Positions 21,730 to 34,000 of a stretch of 64,000 nucleotides of DNA are shown here, in pieces. The DNA comes from Maylandia zebra (lineage: Eukaryota > Chordata > Actinopteri > Cichliformes > Cichlidae): the NCBI RefSeq assembly GCF_041146795.1, contig NC_135169.1, positions 13,037,585 to 13,101,584 of the forward strand. The letters are read 5' to 3'. Every line of letters starts with the position of its first letter. Within the stretch, counting starts at the first letter, position 1. The position numbers and the translations under genes were made by a program. The notes below the pieces were generated by a model. The model ran no database searches and was not told the DNA's origin. It saw nothing but the letters and a program-made list of their open reading frames with translations.

Positions 21730-23287
21730 GCAATGCATGGTTGCACTAAGGCTTCTCCAACCTGCTCTATGTAGACCCTCCTCCTGTAACCTTTATTTCG
21801 CTGCCAAGCTGGGTCCACCGCGGTCCACAGGACATAGCCATTATAAAGAGAAATGTCAAGCAGATGGTGGAAAAGGGCTAACAGCCACCGTCTCGTCCGC
21901 CTCCTACAGCTGTAGTCGTTAACAGCCTAATAAAAACACAAAACACACACACACACAAAAACATTAAACCTACGTATATTTTACACAAGAATATATGAGC
22001 AAGAATGAATAAATTTGTGCGCAACTGATGCTGACACCTACCTGATCGAGTTTGTCCACACCTCCCTTGCATCTGTTGTAATCCCTTATTATGTGCGGCT
22101 TTCTCTTGGGTCCGTCGCAGATTCCTGGAGTCCGGTGTTTGGAGCTCAACAGGAGCACATTTTTGCCGCGGCGAGGGACGTATGAGACGGCCGTATGCGT
22201 GGAGGTGAAAGCAAACACGGAGGAAAAAACTCCTCTCCCCCTTGTCTGCAGCAGTTCTGGCGGAAGCTCGGGCTTGTTCTTCCGAATGGTGCCAACCAGG
22301 GTATTTGTTCTCCTCAGCAGCTCCACTGACAGAGGGTAGGAAGTAAAAAAATTGTCACAGGTGACGCTGTGTCCCTGTAGCCCCTCCGTCAGCTCCAGAA
22401 CCACTCGCATACCCTGGTTGGTCTCAGCGCGCCCAGTGGCTGCTTTGCCCGTGTACAGCTGCAGCCTCCAGGCATAAGACGTCTCCACGTCGCACACCGC
22501 CCATACCTTCAGTCCATACCTCCCCGGCTTTTTGGGCATATACTGCCTGAAGCTGCACCTCCCTTTGAATCGGACAAGCTGTTCGTCCACGCAAATGTCT
22601 TTGTTTGGGAGGAACATCATTTCGAGACGATGGGTCCACATGTCCCAGATCTTGCGAAATGGACCCAGTTTGTCGTCAGAGTGTGTTGGTCTCGCAAGTC
22701 TGTCGTCGAATCGCACAGCTCTGGTGATGTGGCGAAACCTTTTCTCCGACATGGTTGCACGAAAAATCACCCGGCCGGATTTCTCGCTCCAGAGGCTGAT
22801 CGTGGCTTCGTTTCGGGAACGATAAACACCGGCCAGAATTATTAGTCCGACATAAGCACGCAGCTCATCGCTGTCCACGTCCCTCCAGTCAGCCATAGCA
22901 CGTCTCCCCTGGAGATTGGTCATTGACACGATGTGCTGGATAATGTCATCCGTGAGGAAAAGGGAAAAGCTGGATAGTGGGTCACTGATCCGGGCCAGGG
23001 CGTATAAAGTGGGTCCGGTGCGTCCCGTGGCCGCTGGAACGTAGCGGAACGTCTCAGCGTTCGTAGGTGACCACCGTGTTCCATTTTTTTGAGATCCACC
23101 CCGCTGATTCTTCCTCTCCGCTCTCACTTTCGGACTCCGATCCATATGAGTCGGAACCGGACTCCTGCTCCTCCGTTTCCTCCTCTGAAGAAGTATCCGA
23201 TTCATCCCCCGAGGATGGGGCACTTTCCTCGCTGTCGGGGTCCATGATGAGTCGCAGGGCTTCCTCCGCGTTGTACCGTCTTGCCAT
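21730..23287 (-). pseudogene. PiggyBac transposase, two exons, one frameshift, 3' end cut by L1
   Basis: DDD transposase that would excise and insert at TTAA sites. Exon 1 runs 23287-22042, starting MARRYNAEEALRLIMD, with a Ser/Glu/Asp-rich N-terminus. The frame changes at a T7 run (23084-23090); the rest is open. It shows catalytic-Asp motifs DICVDEQLVRFKGR, SVTCDNFFTSYPL and CKGGVDKLDQ. Exon 1 ends CAG with a GTAGGT donor at 22041. A TTATTAG acceptor leads to exon 2 from 21926, phase 0, encoding SCRRRTRRWLLALFHHLLD and a following helix, as expected for the family's C-terminus. Exon 2 breaks off at 21730 against the L1 A-tail. The lost end may continue antisense at 17630-17460, which is Pro/Ser-rich, has a stop and is followed by AATAAA. 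The single frameshift might be an assembly error. Confidence 0.85.
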
Positions 23288-23623
23288 TGTGAAAAAGATT
23301 ACTCCCAGCTACTGCTCATTCTTATAACCACGGTTTTAGTGCAGCTGCACAAACAACCCGAGCTTGCAGACAAAACAAGTCTAATTTGGCTTTGGTATTC
23401 GTTTCATATTTGATTTGTTTACATTGCAGGGTGCACTGAACTGCAGACTTCAAAAGGAGAAAACGTTTTAAATTAGGCACACACTCTTTGATTCTGAGGT
23501 TAGACACACACTCCTTTATTTTTTTTAAGACACACACACACACATTGATGATGATCCAAACTCATCATTTGAGCAGAAAGACACTGCTTTGAATGTGGGA
23601 TTTTCCTCTGTAAAACTTGTATT

Positions 23624-23939
23624 TTCCAGCAGGCGTCAAATGTGAAACAAGAGCGCCACATGATGGACAAATAAAAAAATTACAATTCTAAGCACACACA
23701 TCCGATACCACGTGACAACAAATACGTCATTTCCTGTTGACTAAAAAAAAATGCACCCTCTCACGTCCTAGGGGCCGAAAATGGTCCCGCCCGATCAGCG
23801 GGCGAAGCCGCTGCTGCACGCCGGAAATGAGGCTTCGTTTCCCGCAGGTCTGTCTAAGCAGCCCGCTGTTTTCCAGCCGGGATCAAATGTGGAGCAAGGG
23901 CGCCACCCGGTGGACAAATAAAAAAATTACAACTCTAAG
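23624..23939 (+). repeat. Tandem partial duplication, about 248-bp spacing
   Basis: A 67-base unit containing GGACAAATAAAAAAATTACA occurs at 23624-23692 and again at 23872-23939. The 150-bp direct repeat (23695-23850) lies between the two. It sits upstream of the piggyBac transposase and may be part of its 5' region. Confidence 0.75.
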
Positions 23940-24340
23940 GCCCATAGACCAAAACGAAACGGAAACATAAGTAATCACCAAGACATTAATGGTAATAATT
24001 CTGCAGTGAAAAATAGCGTTTATAATGGAAGTCAATGGGCCAAAAATGGTCCCCAGGGCTCGGAGAGGATGTGTATTGTTAGCTTAGCCACTGAAGCTAA
24101 TTTAAGGAAGTCAGACTTGAATTTTGAAATGAAATTATGCCAAGTTTTTTTTTTAGAGGATTTGGCTATATTCCATTCAACACAGTGCAAATGGCTTGTA
24201 CCTGAAAACCTAAAGGGACCATTTATGGTCCCAGGGCCACACAGGGGTTGTAATGACGCTAATTCAGTTTACAAAAGGGTTCATTCGCTCGGTCAGCAGG
24301 TGGCAGTATCCTCTTACACTGGGGAGTAAACTGCCATTAA

Positions 24341-25204
24341 ACGAACAGAAGAAGAAGAAAACCCCTGCACATGCGTGGTACGGATCGGGGAGTCCTGATC
24401 CGTAACTATCTTTTTATTTTTCGTTTTTGTCTACATTATATTGAAATGTTTCATTATTGGAAACATTTTAAGAGATACTTGTTATTCTTAACAGATACTC
24501 TGACCCGTAACTATCGTAAAACGCAATTAAAAGTCATAATTCCACACTGAGATTTAATCTGATTCATTACAACTTACTCCCAATCATTCCCATCATGCTG
24601 ACAATAATGTGGACAATCCTGTAATTTGAACAGCCTCGTCAAGTTTAAGGTGGTCTGGGCACACCTAGCACAAAGGAAAGAGCTGTTTCTGATGTTCAGG
24701 TTGCTGTGACATGACATCTTCTGCAAGAGATTGAGGATTTTTCTTCTCTTTAAATATATAGCATATACTCCTTTCCACAGCAGCATTGTCCTCACAGGAA
24801 GAACCCTCCTGGGTCATCGGTGATGGGGGGCCTGATGATTGTAGCACATTTGACTGGAAGAGGTCTGTCTGTGTCTGAAAGAGATGCTATTTAGCAATGT
24901 GTTTTATGAGGACATGATATTTGTGGCTTTGAACAATGCCAGGTCTTCCTCTGCGCATTGTAAGTCACAAATATCTTTCCAAACTGTATTTCAGGCTTAA
25001 GTACAGAGAAACATGTCTGTGAAGAGGATGCACCAAAATCTACCCTCACACAAAGTGGAGCATGTGCCATCTGGGCAACTTTCTGTCTCCTTTTCCATGT
25101 CGCAGCCTTGGCCTCTCCAAAGAATTTCAGGATCACCATTTCCATCAATATAGCCTCTTGTGGAAATACCTCTTTCACAGTTTCACAAACTGAATACTTT
25201 CAAA
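24341..25204. other. No gene seen
   Basis: Apart from the string GGTACGGATCGGGG at 24377-24390, which is the complement of CCCGATCCGTACC near 16218, no domain, RNA or repeat was recognised. Minus-strand open frames here have no recognisable motif. Confidence 0.5.
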
Positions 25205-25850
25205 CTGTGTTGCTCCACTTCACAGACAAGAACAGAACAGAATCCATTTGTTGGATTTGTTCCTGATGGGTGATGGGCACTGCCAGGGCTGCCCTTTGTC
25301 ACTGATTTTGTTTGCAATTTTTATGGACAGAATTTATAGGCGTAGCCAAGTGGCGGAAGGCTTTCACTTGGGTGGTCTCAGAATCTCATCTCTGCTTTTC
25401 GCAGATGATGTGGTTCTGTTGGCTTCATCGGGTGATGGCCTCAAGCTCGCCTTGGAACGGTTCACAGCCGAGTGTGAAGCGGTGGGAATGAGGATCAGCA
25501 CCTCCAAATCTGAGGCCATGGTCCTGAGCCGGAAAAAGGGTGGAGTTCCCACTCCGGGTCAGGGACGAGTTTTTGCCCCAATTGGAAGAGTTTAAGTATC
25601 TCGGGGTCTTGTTCACGAGTGACGGGAGGAGGGAGCTGGAGATCGACAGATGGATTGGTGCTGCGGACGCAGTGATGTGGACCCTATACCTGTTGTGGTG
25701 AAGAGAGAGCTGAGTGTAAAAGTGAAACTCTCAATTTACATGTCAATATACGTTCCTACCCTCACCTATCGTCACGAGCTGTGGGTAGTGACAAAAAGAA
25801 CGAGATTTTGGCTGCATCCAGACTCTTCTCACGGTCAGAGGATGGGCAGC
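25205..25850 (+). pseudogene. Non-LTR retrotransposon reverse-transcriptase fragment
   Basis: Open from 25248 with CQGCPLSLILFAIFMDRI, LLFADDVVLLASSGD (active site) and VGMRISTSKSEAMVLSRK. The frame shifts near 25560 and resumes in another frame with KYLGVLFTSDGRRE and later SIYMSIYVPTLTYRHELWVV. Both ends are lost. The clade (I, Nimb or RTE-like) cannot be settled by eye. Confidence 0.75.
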
Positions 25851-26015
25851 ATGGTAGGTAGCACTGTCTTTCTGTGTGGAATTTTCATGTTAGGTAAACT
25901 GGTTATTCTAAAGGTGTGAGTGTGAATGGTTGTCTGTGATGTCCTGTGACAGCTGGAGTAGACTCCAGCACCCAGCCCGTGACCCTAACTTGGACAAGTG
26001 TAAGCAAATGGATCA
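25850..26015 (+). repeat. Dispersed fish repeat, partial
   Basis: Contains TTTCTGTGTGGAATTTTCAT, GTGTGAGTGTGAATGGTTGT and TAGACTCCAGCACCCAGCCC. I recognise this order as a common teleost interspersed repeat often found after LINE fragments. It has decayed, and its class is not determined here. Confidence 0.45.
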
Positions 26016-26399
26016 TCTGAGGATGTTGCAGGAATATAAGCTTACACAAGGTTTTATCCCACCACCCTGCATCAAAAAATAACAATCCTGCTGTTTTCCA
26101 GAATATAATGAATCAAAGCCAATTCAATGATGTTCAGAAGCACCAATAAAATATTCAACTGTGTACAGTTCTGGCCAAAGAAATGTGATTTTCTTTCTCT
26201 TTTTTCACTACAAGTCAGTTTTTTATGGCAAAAAGATGGCATTTCAACAATCTGGAGACAAAACCTCATTAGACACATTTCTCTCATTAACTAAACCGGT
26301 AAAGCTGGGAAGCGGTGTTTCGTCTGAATGTGGTACAGGTGTCATTGCTGATGAAGGTTGGGGTAACTGACAGAAGATTTAGATTTGCAACTGCTTACA

Positions 26400-26560
26400 G
26401 AAATAATGCCAAAAACATATCCCTTCATATCATATCATATATTTTATTTTATTGCATTCCAGTGTTTTCTAATTTCTGCTACAAAGCTTTGCACTTTTGC
26501 TGTAATGAAGCAAATTTCCCACCTGCGGGACTAATAAAGGTCATCTTATCTTATCACTGG
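26400..26560 (+). repeat. Rex1/CR1-like LINE 3' tail
   Basis: Ends CTAATAAAGGTCATCTTATC with a short TTATC repeat, the same kind of tail as the LINE ending at 54885. Only the 3' UTR remains. Confidence 0.5.
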
Positions 26561-28074
26561 AATAAGAAAATCCAGAAAAATCTCTTTGTCCACACTCGCA
26601 GGTTTTCCACACATACAAACTGAATGAGGAGCCCACAGCTCTTTTTGGTTTCCCAGTTTCATAGCAGAACAAGTACACTAAGCTCTTTTTGTATTTTTTG
26701 GGAGTAGAGCTTTACAATACAACCTATGCTAAGATGGTTTAGTGGGGTTATTCACCCACATCAGGTTAACTGATCATTCTTAAACTAAGTGAAACATTTT
26801 AAACATTGCAGCAAAATGAGCAGGCTTCATGTGACCTACTGTTTATGAAAAACTCAGACACTGCCTGATCCAAATGTCTGCAGGGGAATGAAAGACTGGG
26901 GTATTCATGCATAAGTGAAATGACTTAATTAGAAATAAAAGTGCATATTTCACTGGTGCCTACAGGCACAGTCCTGTCTGGGCTTGAGCTGAAGTCAGTT
27001 ACTGTATTTTTACTGTATTCTCCCTCTGGTGGCAAAGGTCAACCTCAGTTACAGACACAGATCTGTGTACAGAAAGAAGTTCAGAGTATCTTTAGAGTAA
27101 CAACTTTAAAGTCATGTTAGTACCAGGGCTCAGTCTGTTTAACTGAAACAGACTGAAACTGAAATCACAGGAAATAAAACCACACAGAGAGGAGAACTCT
27201 GAGCAGAAGGTATTATTTAAATAAATAAAAATGTGTTATAACTCATTACTGCAGGCCTGTGTCTGTCTTTATAAGCTCATGTATTATAAATTTACATTTA
27301 CGTGTATGCTGTTGGTAATCACTGTGCAATAACAGCCATGCACCAACTGTGACAACCCTCCAGTTAGGCAGTGGTACTCTTCACTCTGTAATAAGAGCTT
27401 CCTGGGATTGTCTTTAATCACAGATGGATGTCAGAATGGTGACTTAGAGCCAAGCGCACTACACAAACATGATAAGAAGCCAGATTTATAAACCTTTTTC
27501 TGTCAGACAGTGATAAGCTGTAATTGTGTTTTTCCCTTAGTACTCATTTTTTTTTATGAATCCAGGGTTTAGATCAAAGTCTAAATCAGATTAAACATTC
27601 AGACAAAAAAAGACTTCTCACAGCATTATGCATTATATTCAGCTGTTGTTTTCAGTACACAGTAAAAATGAAATGTTACATTTAAAAAATACAAAATAAA
27701 TGTAGGACACATGTTACTGCAAAACTTTTCATCTGATTTTTAATGGCTCGTGACATTGCAGAGAATAATGAACAAGCTGGACTTTTGTAGTTCAACAAAT
27801 AAAGGTCAAGGGTTAAAAGTTACAGTAAATTAACATTTGTTTGCACTGGTGCGAGGGTCCTGCTCAGGTTTGAACGCAGGATCAGTGCTCCTAACCTAAA
27901 TATTATCAAAATGTGTTGCTTCTCTGAATTAAAACACAATTTGCTATCACTGAATTTTCTATTATAACATCACCTCCTGTTGGTTGATGAGCGTGACGAC
28001 GAGTGGGTTTGACATTCATTGGAATCTTTCCAGTTGTGGGAATCTTTCAAATCCTGAATGACAACAGTGTTGAC
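26561..28074. other. Downstream flank of gene B; no other gene seen
   Basis: Unique-looking AT-rich sequence. It should contain the 3' UTR of the minus-strand gene that stops at 28075. No other coding or RNA feature was recognised. Confidence 0.5.
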
Positions 28075-31000
28075 TCAGAGTTCAGCTGGAAAATTAAAGA
28101 TAAACATTTTTTTTAAAATTCCAAGACATTTCCAGGCAGGTTTTCTACGGATCAAAACTCACCAACAAGAACAAACAGACCAGCTATAAGTCCAACACAT
28201 GCAATCATGCTTCCTCCATTGCTGACGCCTCCTTGTAGACCTGGAGGTAAGAAACAGGTGTCAGCTGTAAGGTATGTGATCACAGACCTGAGGCCTGTAC
28301 TATGACATTCACACGCCATCTTGCAGCTGTCTGCTGATAACTCTGCATTCCTTCACACAGAAAACATCCTACAGCAGAGCCTATAATGAATATAAAGTTT
28401 GACATTGAAAAGACATCCACAACAGCCCCTTCAGTGGACCAAAACTGGACATCCAAAAAATACCATATAAAACAACATCACTCTGTTGTTGAGTGGGTTT
28501 ACTGACACTGCATGATTTTCAATATTTTCTTTACAAGGAAAGATAAAAATCCCAGTTTGTGATCAGTGCCAACCCCATCCCGTACACCCCCTCTGAACAC
28601 GCTCTCAGCTGAACTGATAAAACCTGGGTAGATGTTTCAACAGACAGTATACTGGGTAAGTTCAACTTTCTTCATAGTACAGTAGACCCAGCTGCTTTCT
28701 ACAAAGTCTGATCAACAACCAGGAAGCAGCTTCACCTCTGATCACACACACATACTGAACTCTACTCACTCACCTGAAGGATCAACAACAGTCAGCTGGA
28801 TGCTGCTGATGGGGGGAGTTGGAATATTAAGACTCTGCCGTTGACGGCATTTAACGACACGACAATGGTACGTTCCAGTGTCGTTCGCCCTCACATGCTT
28901 CAGAATCAAAGACACGTCTCCATCTTTGATCTCCCCATCCTGCAGATCTACCCGGTTCACAAAGGATGGATGCTGGTTGTCTGGATCAATTCGCTTCTCT
29001 CTGTAAAAAAGGACATAATCTGTCCCGAGGTCAGCCCTGCTCCACTCTGCTACGCAGATGGACGAGGTGTTGTTTGGAGCTCGACATGGCAGAGTGACAT
29101 TCTGTCCGGGCTCAACCGTGATGTTTCTATGGACTGAAAGAGGAAACAACACAGAGCAGAGAGGTTAAGAGGATCAAAGTACGACTGTTTACCTATCCAG
29201 CAGCCAATCAGAGGAAGAATCTAAGAGAAAAAGGTTTTCCTCCACACGTGCATGAACTCAAAGCACGGCTTTATTAACAGAAAGGAAAAGGGCGATACAA
29301 AACTACACTGGGATGAACTAAAACTAACTCACAAGGAGGCACAGGGAAATCACTGGGAAACGCACACAACACTGAGGGACGACGCGACATGGAACAGAGG
29401 GAGACTTTGACATAAATACACAGAAGATAATGAGGGAAGTGGAATCAAACAGGGAACACAGCTGAGGAATTTACACATGACAGGATGGAGAGGACACGAA
29501 ACTGAAAACACTGACACCAAGATGCGGACCTTAAACGTAACACAGGAAATTTAGAGAGAATACAAGAAACTCAAACTAAGACACTAAACTAGGGCAACTA
29601 AGTGAACTTAGAACAAATCATAATAGAAAATCACAAGGACACAAGAAAACTCAAAGTGTAAGATCCTGACACTGTTAATAAATATACTCTCTCGGGAGCG
29701 AGTTGTGTGTTTGATGTGCAGTGTGGATATATTTATATTTCACATTTGAAAACAAAGCCACTCTGTAAAAATACCCCTGCATTCAAAATGTTGCTGAAAT
29801 TTGGAAACATGCATGTGCTAAATCTTGAATAAAAGTTGTCACTGAAGGAAACATTTTATAATTATATAACATTATGTAACATTTAAAGGGTCTCATTGAT
29901 ATTTAGGGCCATATTTACAAAGAAACAAAAAAACTTGTAGGCTGTTAAAAAGGTTGGGGTGAGAGAAGGAAGACAGGATAAAGACATGCTGTGGAAGAGA
30001 GACAGAGGTTAATAACAGATATGATTCAATGCAGAGAGGTCTATTAACACATAGTGAGTGAGAAAGGTGACTGGTGACTGGACCAGGTGAATTAAGAAGC
30101 AGAAAGTTAGCGGCCATCCAAGTCTTTATGTCTTTAAGACATTCCTGCAGTTTAACTAATTGGTGTGTGTTATCTGGCTTCATGGACAGATAGAGCTGGG
30201 TGTCATCAGCATAGCAGTGAAACTGTATGCTATGTCTTCTAATGATGCTGCCTAAGGGAAGCATGTATAATGTAAACAGAATTGGTCCTAGCACTGAACC
30301 CTGTGGAACTCCATAATTGACCTTAGTGTGTGAAAAGGACTCTCCATTTACATGTACAAACTGGAGTCTATTAGATAGATATGATACAAACCACTGCAGT
30401 GCAGTACCTGTAATACCTACAGCATGTTCTAATCGCTCTAATAGGATATTATAGTCGACAGTATCGAACGCTGCACTAAGGTCTAGCAGGACAAGCACAG
30501 AGATGAGTCCACTGTCAGAGGCCATTAGAAGATCATTTGTAACCTTCACTAAAGCTGTTTCTGTGCTGTGATGAGCTCTGAAACCTGACTGAAACTCTTC
30601 AAATAAGCCATTGCTCTTGACGAAGGCGGTCCCACTTTTCTCCTCTCCTCCTCTCCCTTAGCTTCCCTGCTTAGCCTTTTATGTCCTTGTCTAGTCTCGT
30701 GTTTTTTGTATTACTTTACCCTGGAACATTCTCTCACAGTCTGTTCTCTAAAACCTAAAAGAGGAATTATGGATTTGATCAACTGGTCCCTAAATGCAAT
30801 TGACACCCCTTTCTCAACGAGAAGTTTGGGCTTGGGTGAGCCTAAGTGCTGAAGATATCTACCTATTCGGAACCATGGTAACAGGCGTTCTGGCTGATCA
30901 GAGCTGGCTTGGCCCTGACTTATCGAAGATTTAAGAAACCCCCACAAGGCTGCCCGCTGGGATTGAAACGATGGGAGAGGCGTGAGTTTCTCAAAATGGG

Positions 31001-34000
31001 CTCATTGAGTGCAGCATGGATAAGATCTTGGAAAAGCTACGGCTGCTGCGAATATTCATAATAAGATCTCTGAGTGCAGACTGGATTACACCTTGGGGAG
31101 GCTCACTGTGGTCGTGAGTTCTCAGAATCGGCTCTTTGAGCACAAGAATGACAACATCACAGAACTCAAGTATGGCGAAGCTCACGGCTCTCCAACGGGA
31201 GATTGAGAGACCAGTGTTGGACTGTAGAACTGCTTTAAAATTCATATGAGTTGTTCGCACTAAAGTAAAAAGCACCATCACTTCATGCAGATACCCTTTC
31301 GGTGCCAGCTGCGGTTGCAAGGCTGGAGCCGAACAAAAAACACCCTGATAACGACTGTGTTTAGACTGTTCCTTCCCATTCCATGCAAGGCCACCTGGGT
31401 TGGCTGGCAGACTGTTTACTTAGCCTAGCAGGGCGAAGGACAGTGTCTCAGCTGAACTCTGGACACGCGCACACATACATATACACTGATATGCACACAC
31501 TCATCCCCCCTCCCTTTCCAAGCGCCTTCGATGCTTGTTCCTTCCTGGGAACACGGCGGGTCTGAGCCCGCGGTGGAATGGTAGCGCTGGGCAGGATGGC
31601 TGCTGTGTTTGGGTCGGATTACTCTTCACCCCCCACCCGACCCTGTGGCTTGTCACGTGTTCCATACTGTTGTGCTCTGGACATTTATGTGCTTTTTTGT
31701 GCAGAGGAGTTTTTTTGTTTCCTGTTCTCATGCTATCCTCCCAGGAGCCCAACAAGAGTAGAGGTCTCTTTTTTTCCTCTTGTACTTTCCCATTGTAGTG
31801 TATATTTCAGCGTTTGTTTTCTGTAACGCTACCGATCTCCGACCTGTATCCCCATGTGATGTCTGTGTTGTGTGTGTAAGGTCCAGGGGGGTGTGTGTCC
31901 TATTTCACTGCAGGAAGGTTGGAGATTGGCCTATAATTAGCTAAGACTGCTGGGTCTAGAGATGGCTTTTTGAGTAAAGGTTTAACTACAGCCACCTTGA
32001 AGGCCTGTGGTACATAGCCGATTATTAGAGATAGGTTGATCATATTTAAGATCGAAGAATTAATTAATGGCAGGACTTCTTTTAGCAGTTTTGTAGGAAT
32101 GGGGTCTAAAAGACACGTTGATGGCTTGGAGGAAGTAATTATTGAAGTTAACTCAGAAAGATCAATTGGAGAAAAAGAGTCTAACTTAACATCAATGGTA
32201 CTAAGAGTAGCTGTCACGGACCCGGCTCTGGAGGACTCGGGGGTCCTTGAGCAGTTTTGAATGTTGTTGTTGTTATTATTATTATTATTAGTAGAGATGG
32301 ACCGATCCGATATTACGTATCGGTATCGGTCCGATACTGACCTAAATTACTGGATCGGATATCGGAGAAAAATAAAAAATGTAATCCGATCCATTAAATA
32401 TCACGAAAGCACCTCACAAAACTTGCAACACGCCGTAACTCACCTCAGAACGTTAGCAGTCGGAGCAGTATGCATCACGTGATAGAGCGGCTGTGGCATG
32501 CGGGACCTGTTGGTGGTCTGGATAGCATTTGGAGCTTCGCTAGCAACCTGGCATTTCATCTACGACAAAGTTATCCCCGAGAGAAGTAAAGCAAGTGTGT
32601 AAGTCCATCTCTGAATGTTCATATATGCCCGCCGAAGGTTAGTGTTGACGGCTCCTTCTATGGTTTCCCTGCAGGAGGAAGAGTGGTCCAGAAAGGCAGC
32701 ACGCACGGGGTGTGCAGAAACACAACAGCGGGGAGCACGAGCACAGACGTCGGGGGGAAGCACGCACACAGGGTTCAAGGGAGCAACGGGGAGTTATTGT
32801 GTTTACAGCTTTTCACTGTAAATAAAGAGCACTGTTTGCATCGCAGAGTCTGCGTTTTGGGTCCTCCTTTCCCCACATCCCCACGGTCCACCAGCCAGAC
32901 CATGACAGTAGCTGTAGACAATATTACATCTGTGGGATGATTGTTGGTATTATTTTCTCTAATGATAAAAATTTTAGTTGTGAAAAAGTTCATGAAGTCA
33001 TTACTAGTTAACGTTAAAGGGATTGTTGGCTCAAAAGAGCTCTGACTTTTTGTCAGCCTGGCTACAGTGCTGAAGAGAAACCTGGGGTTGTTCTTTTTTT
33101 TTTTTTCAATCAGTGACGAATAGTAAGATGTTCTGGCTTTGTGGAGGGCTTTCTTATAAAGCAGCAAACTATTTCTCCAGGCTAAATGATGATCCTCTAG
33201 ATTTGTGACACGCCATTTCCTCTCCAGCTTACGAGTCATCTGCTTTAGGCTATGTGTTTGAGAATTATACCACGGAGTCAGGTACTTCTGATTAGAGACC
33301 TTAGTTTTCACAGGAGCTACAGTATCCAGAGTCGTACGTAGTGGTAAATGGCCTGTATTTATATAGCGCTTTACTATTCCCTAAGGACCCCAAAGCGCTT
33401 TACATATCCAGTCATCCACCCATTCACACACTGGTGATGGCAAGCTACATTGTAGCCACAGCCACCCTGGGGCGCACTGACAGAGGCGAGGCTGCTGGAC
33501 ACTGGCGCCACCGGGCCCTCTGACCACCACCAGTAGGCAACGGGTGAAGTGTCTTGCCCAAGGACACAACAACTGAGACTATCCAAGCCGGGGCTCGGAT
33601 ACCTTCCGATTACAAGGCGAACGCCCAACTCTTGAGCCACGATCGCCAGTGAGGAGGTAAAATTATTAACAAGATAATTGACCTCTGTTGGGGTAGCGTT
33701 CAGATAGCTGCTCTGCTCTATGTTGGTACAGGGCATTGAAGATGATAACAGTGGGTGGATTATATTCTTAAACTTAGTTACAGCACTTTCAGAAAGACAT
33801 CTACTGTGATAAAGTCTACTCTCCACTGCTGTGTAATCAATTATTGTAAATGTTATCAGGAAATGATCAGACAGGAGAGGGTTTTCAGGAAACACTGTTA
33901 GATGTTCAGTTTCTATGCCATATGTTAAAACAAGATCTAGAGTGTGATTAAAGTGGTGGGTGGGTTCTTTTACATTTCGAGAGAAACCAATTGAGTCGAA

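Larger units (their letters stand above)
16818..24340 (-). mobile_element. Degraded piggyBac element region split by an L1
   Basis: Left edge proposed at TTAACCCTTTAAATCCCAG (16811-16829), a piggyBac-like terminus. The transposase is on the minus strand (21730-23287). A block around 17105-17260 is repeated at 23695-23850 in the same orientation. A GGGACC-N6-GGTCCC motif recurs on both sides of the transposase. No matching right-hand terminus was found, so the right boundary is only where these repeats end. The L1 at 17620-21729 lies inside. Confidence 0.5.

Noticed and set aside
23067-23327. Serine-rich plus-strand frame
   Set aside because: It is the shadow of the acidic N-terminus of the piggyBac transposase on the other strand.
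31501-31826. Overlapping open frames on both strands
   Set aside because: No domain, composition-driven, inside the unidentified insert of an L2 copy.
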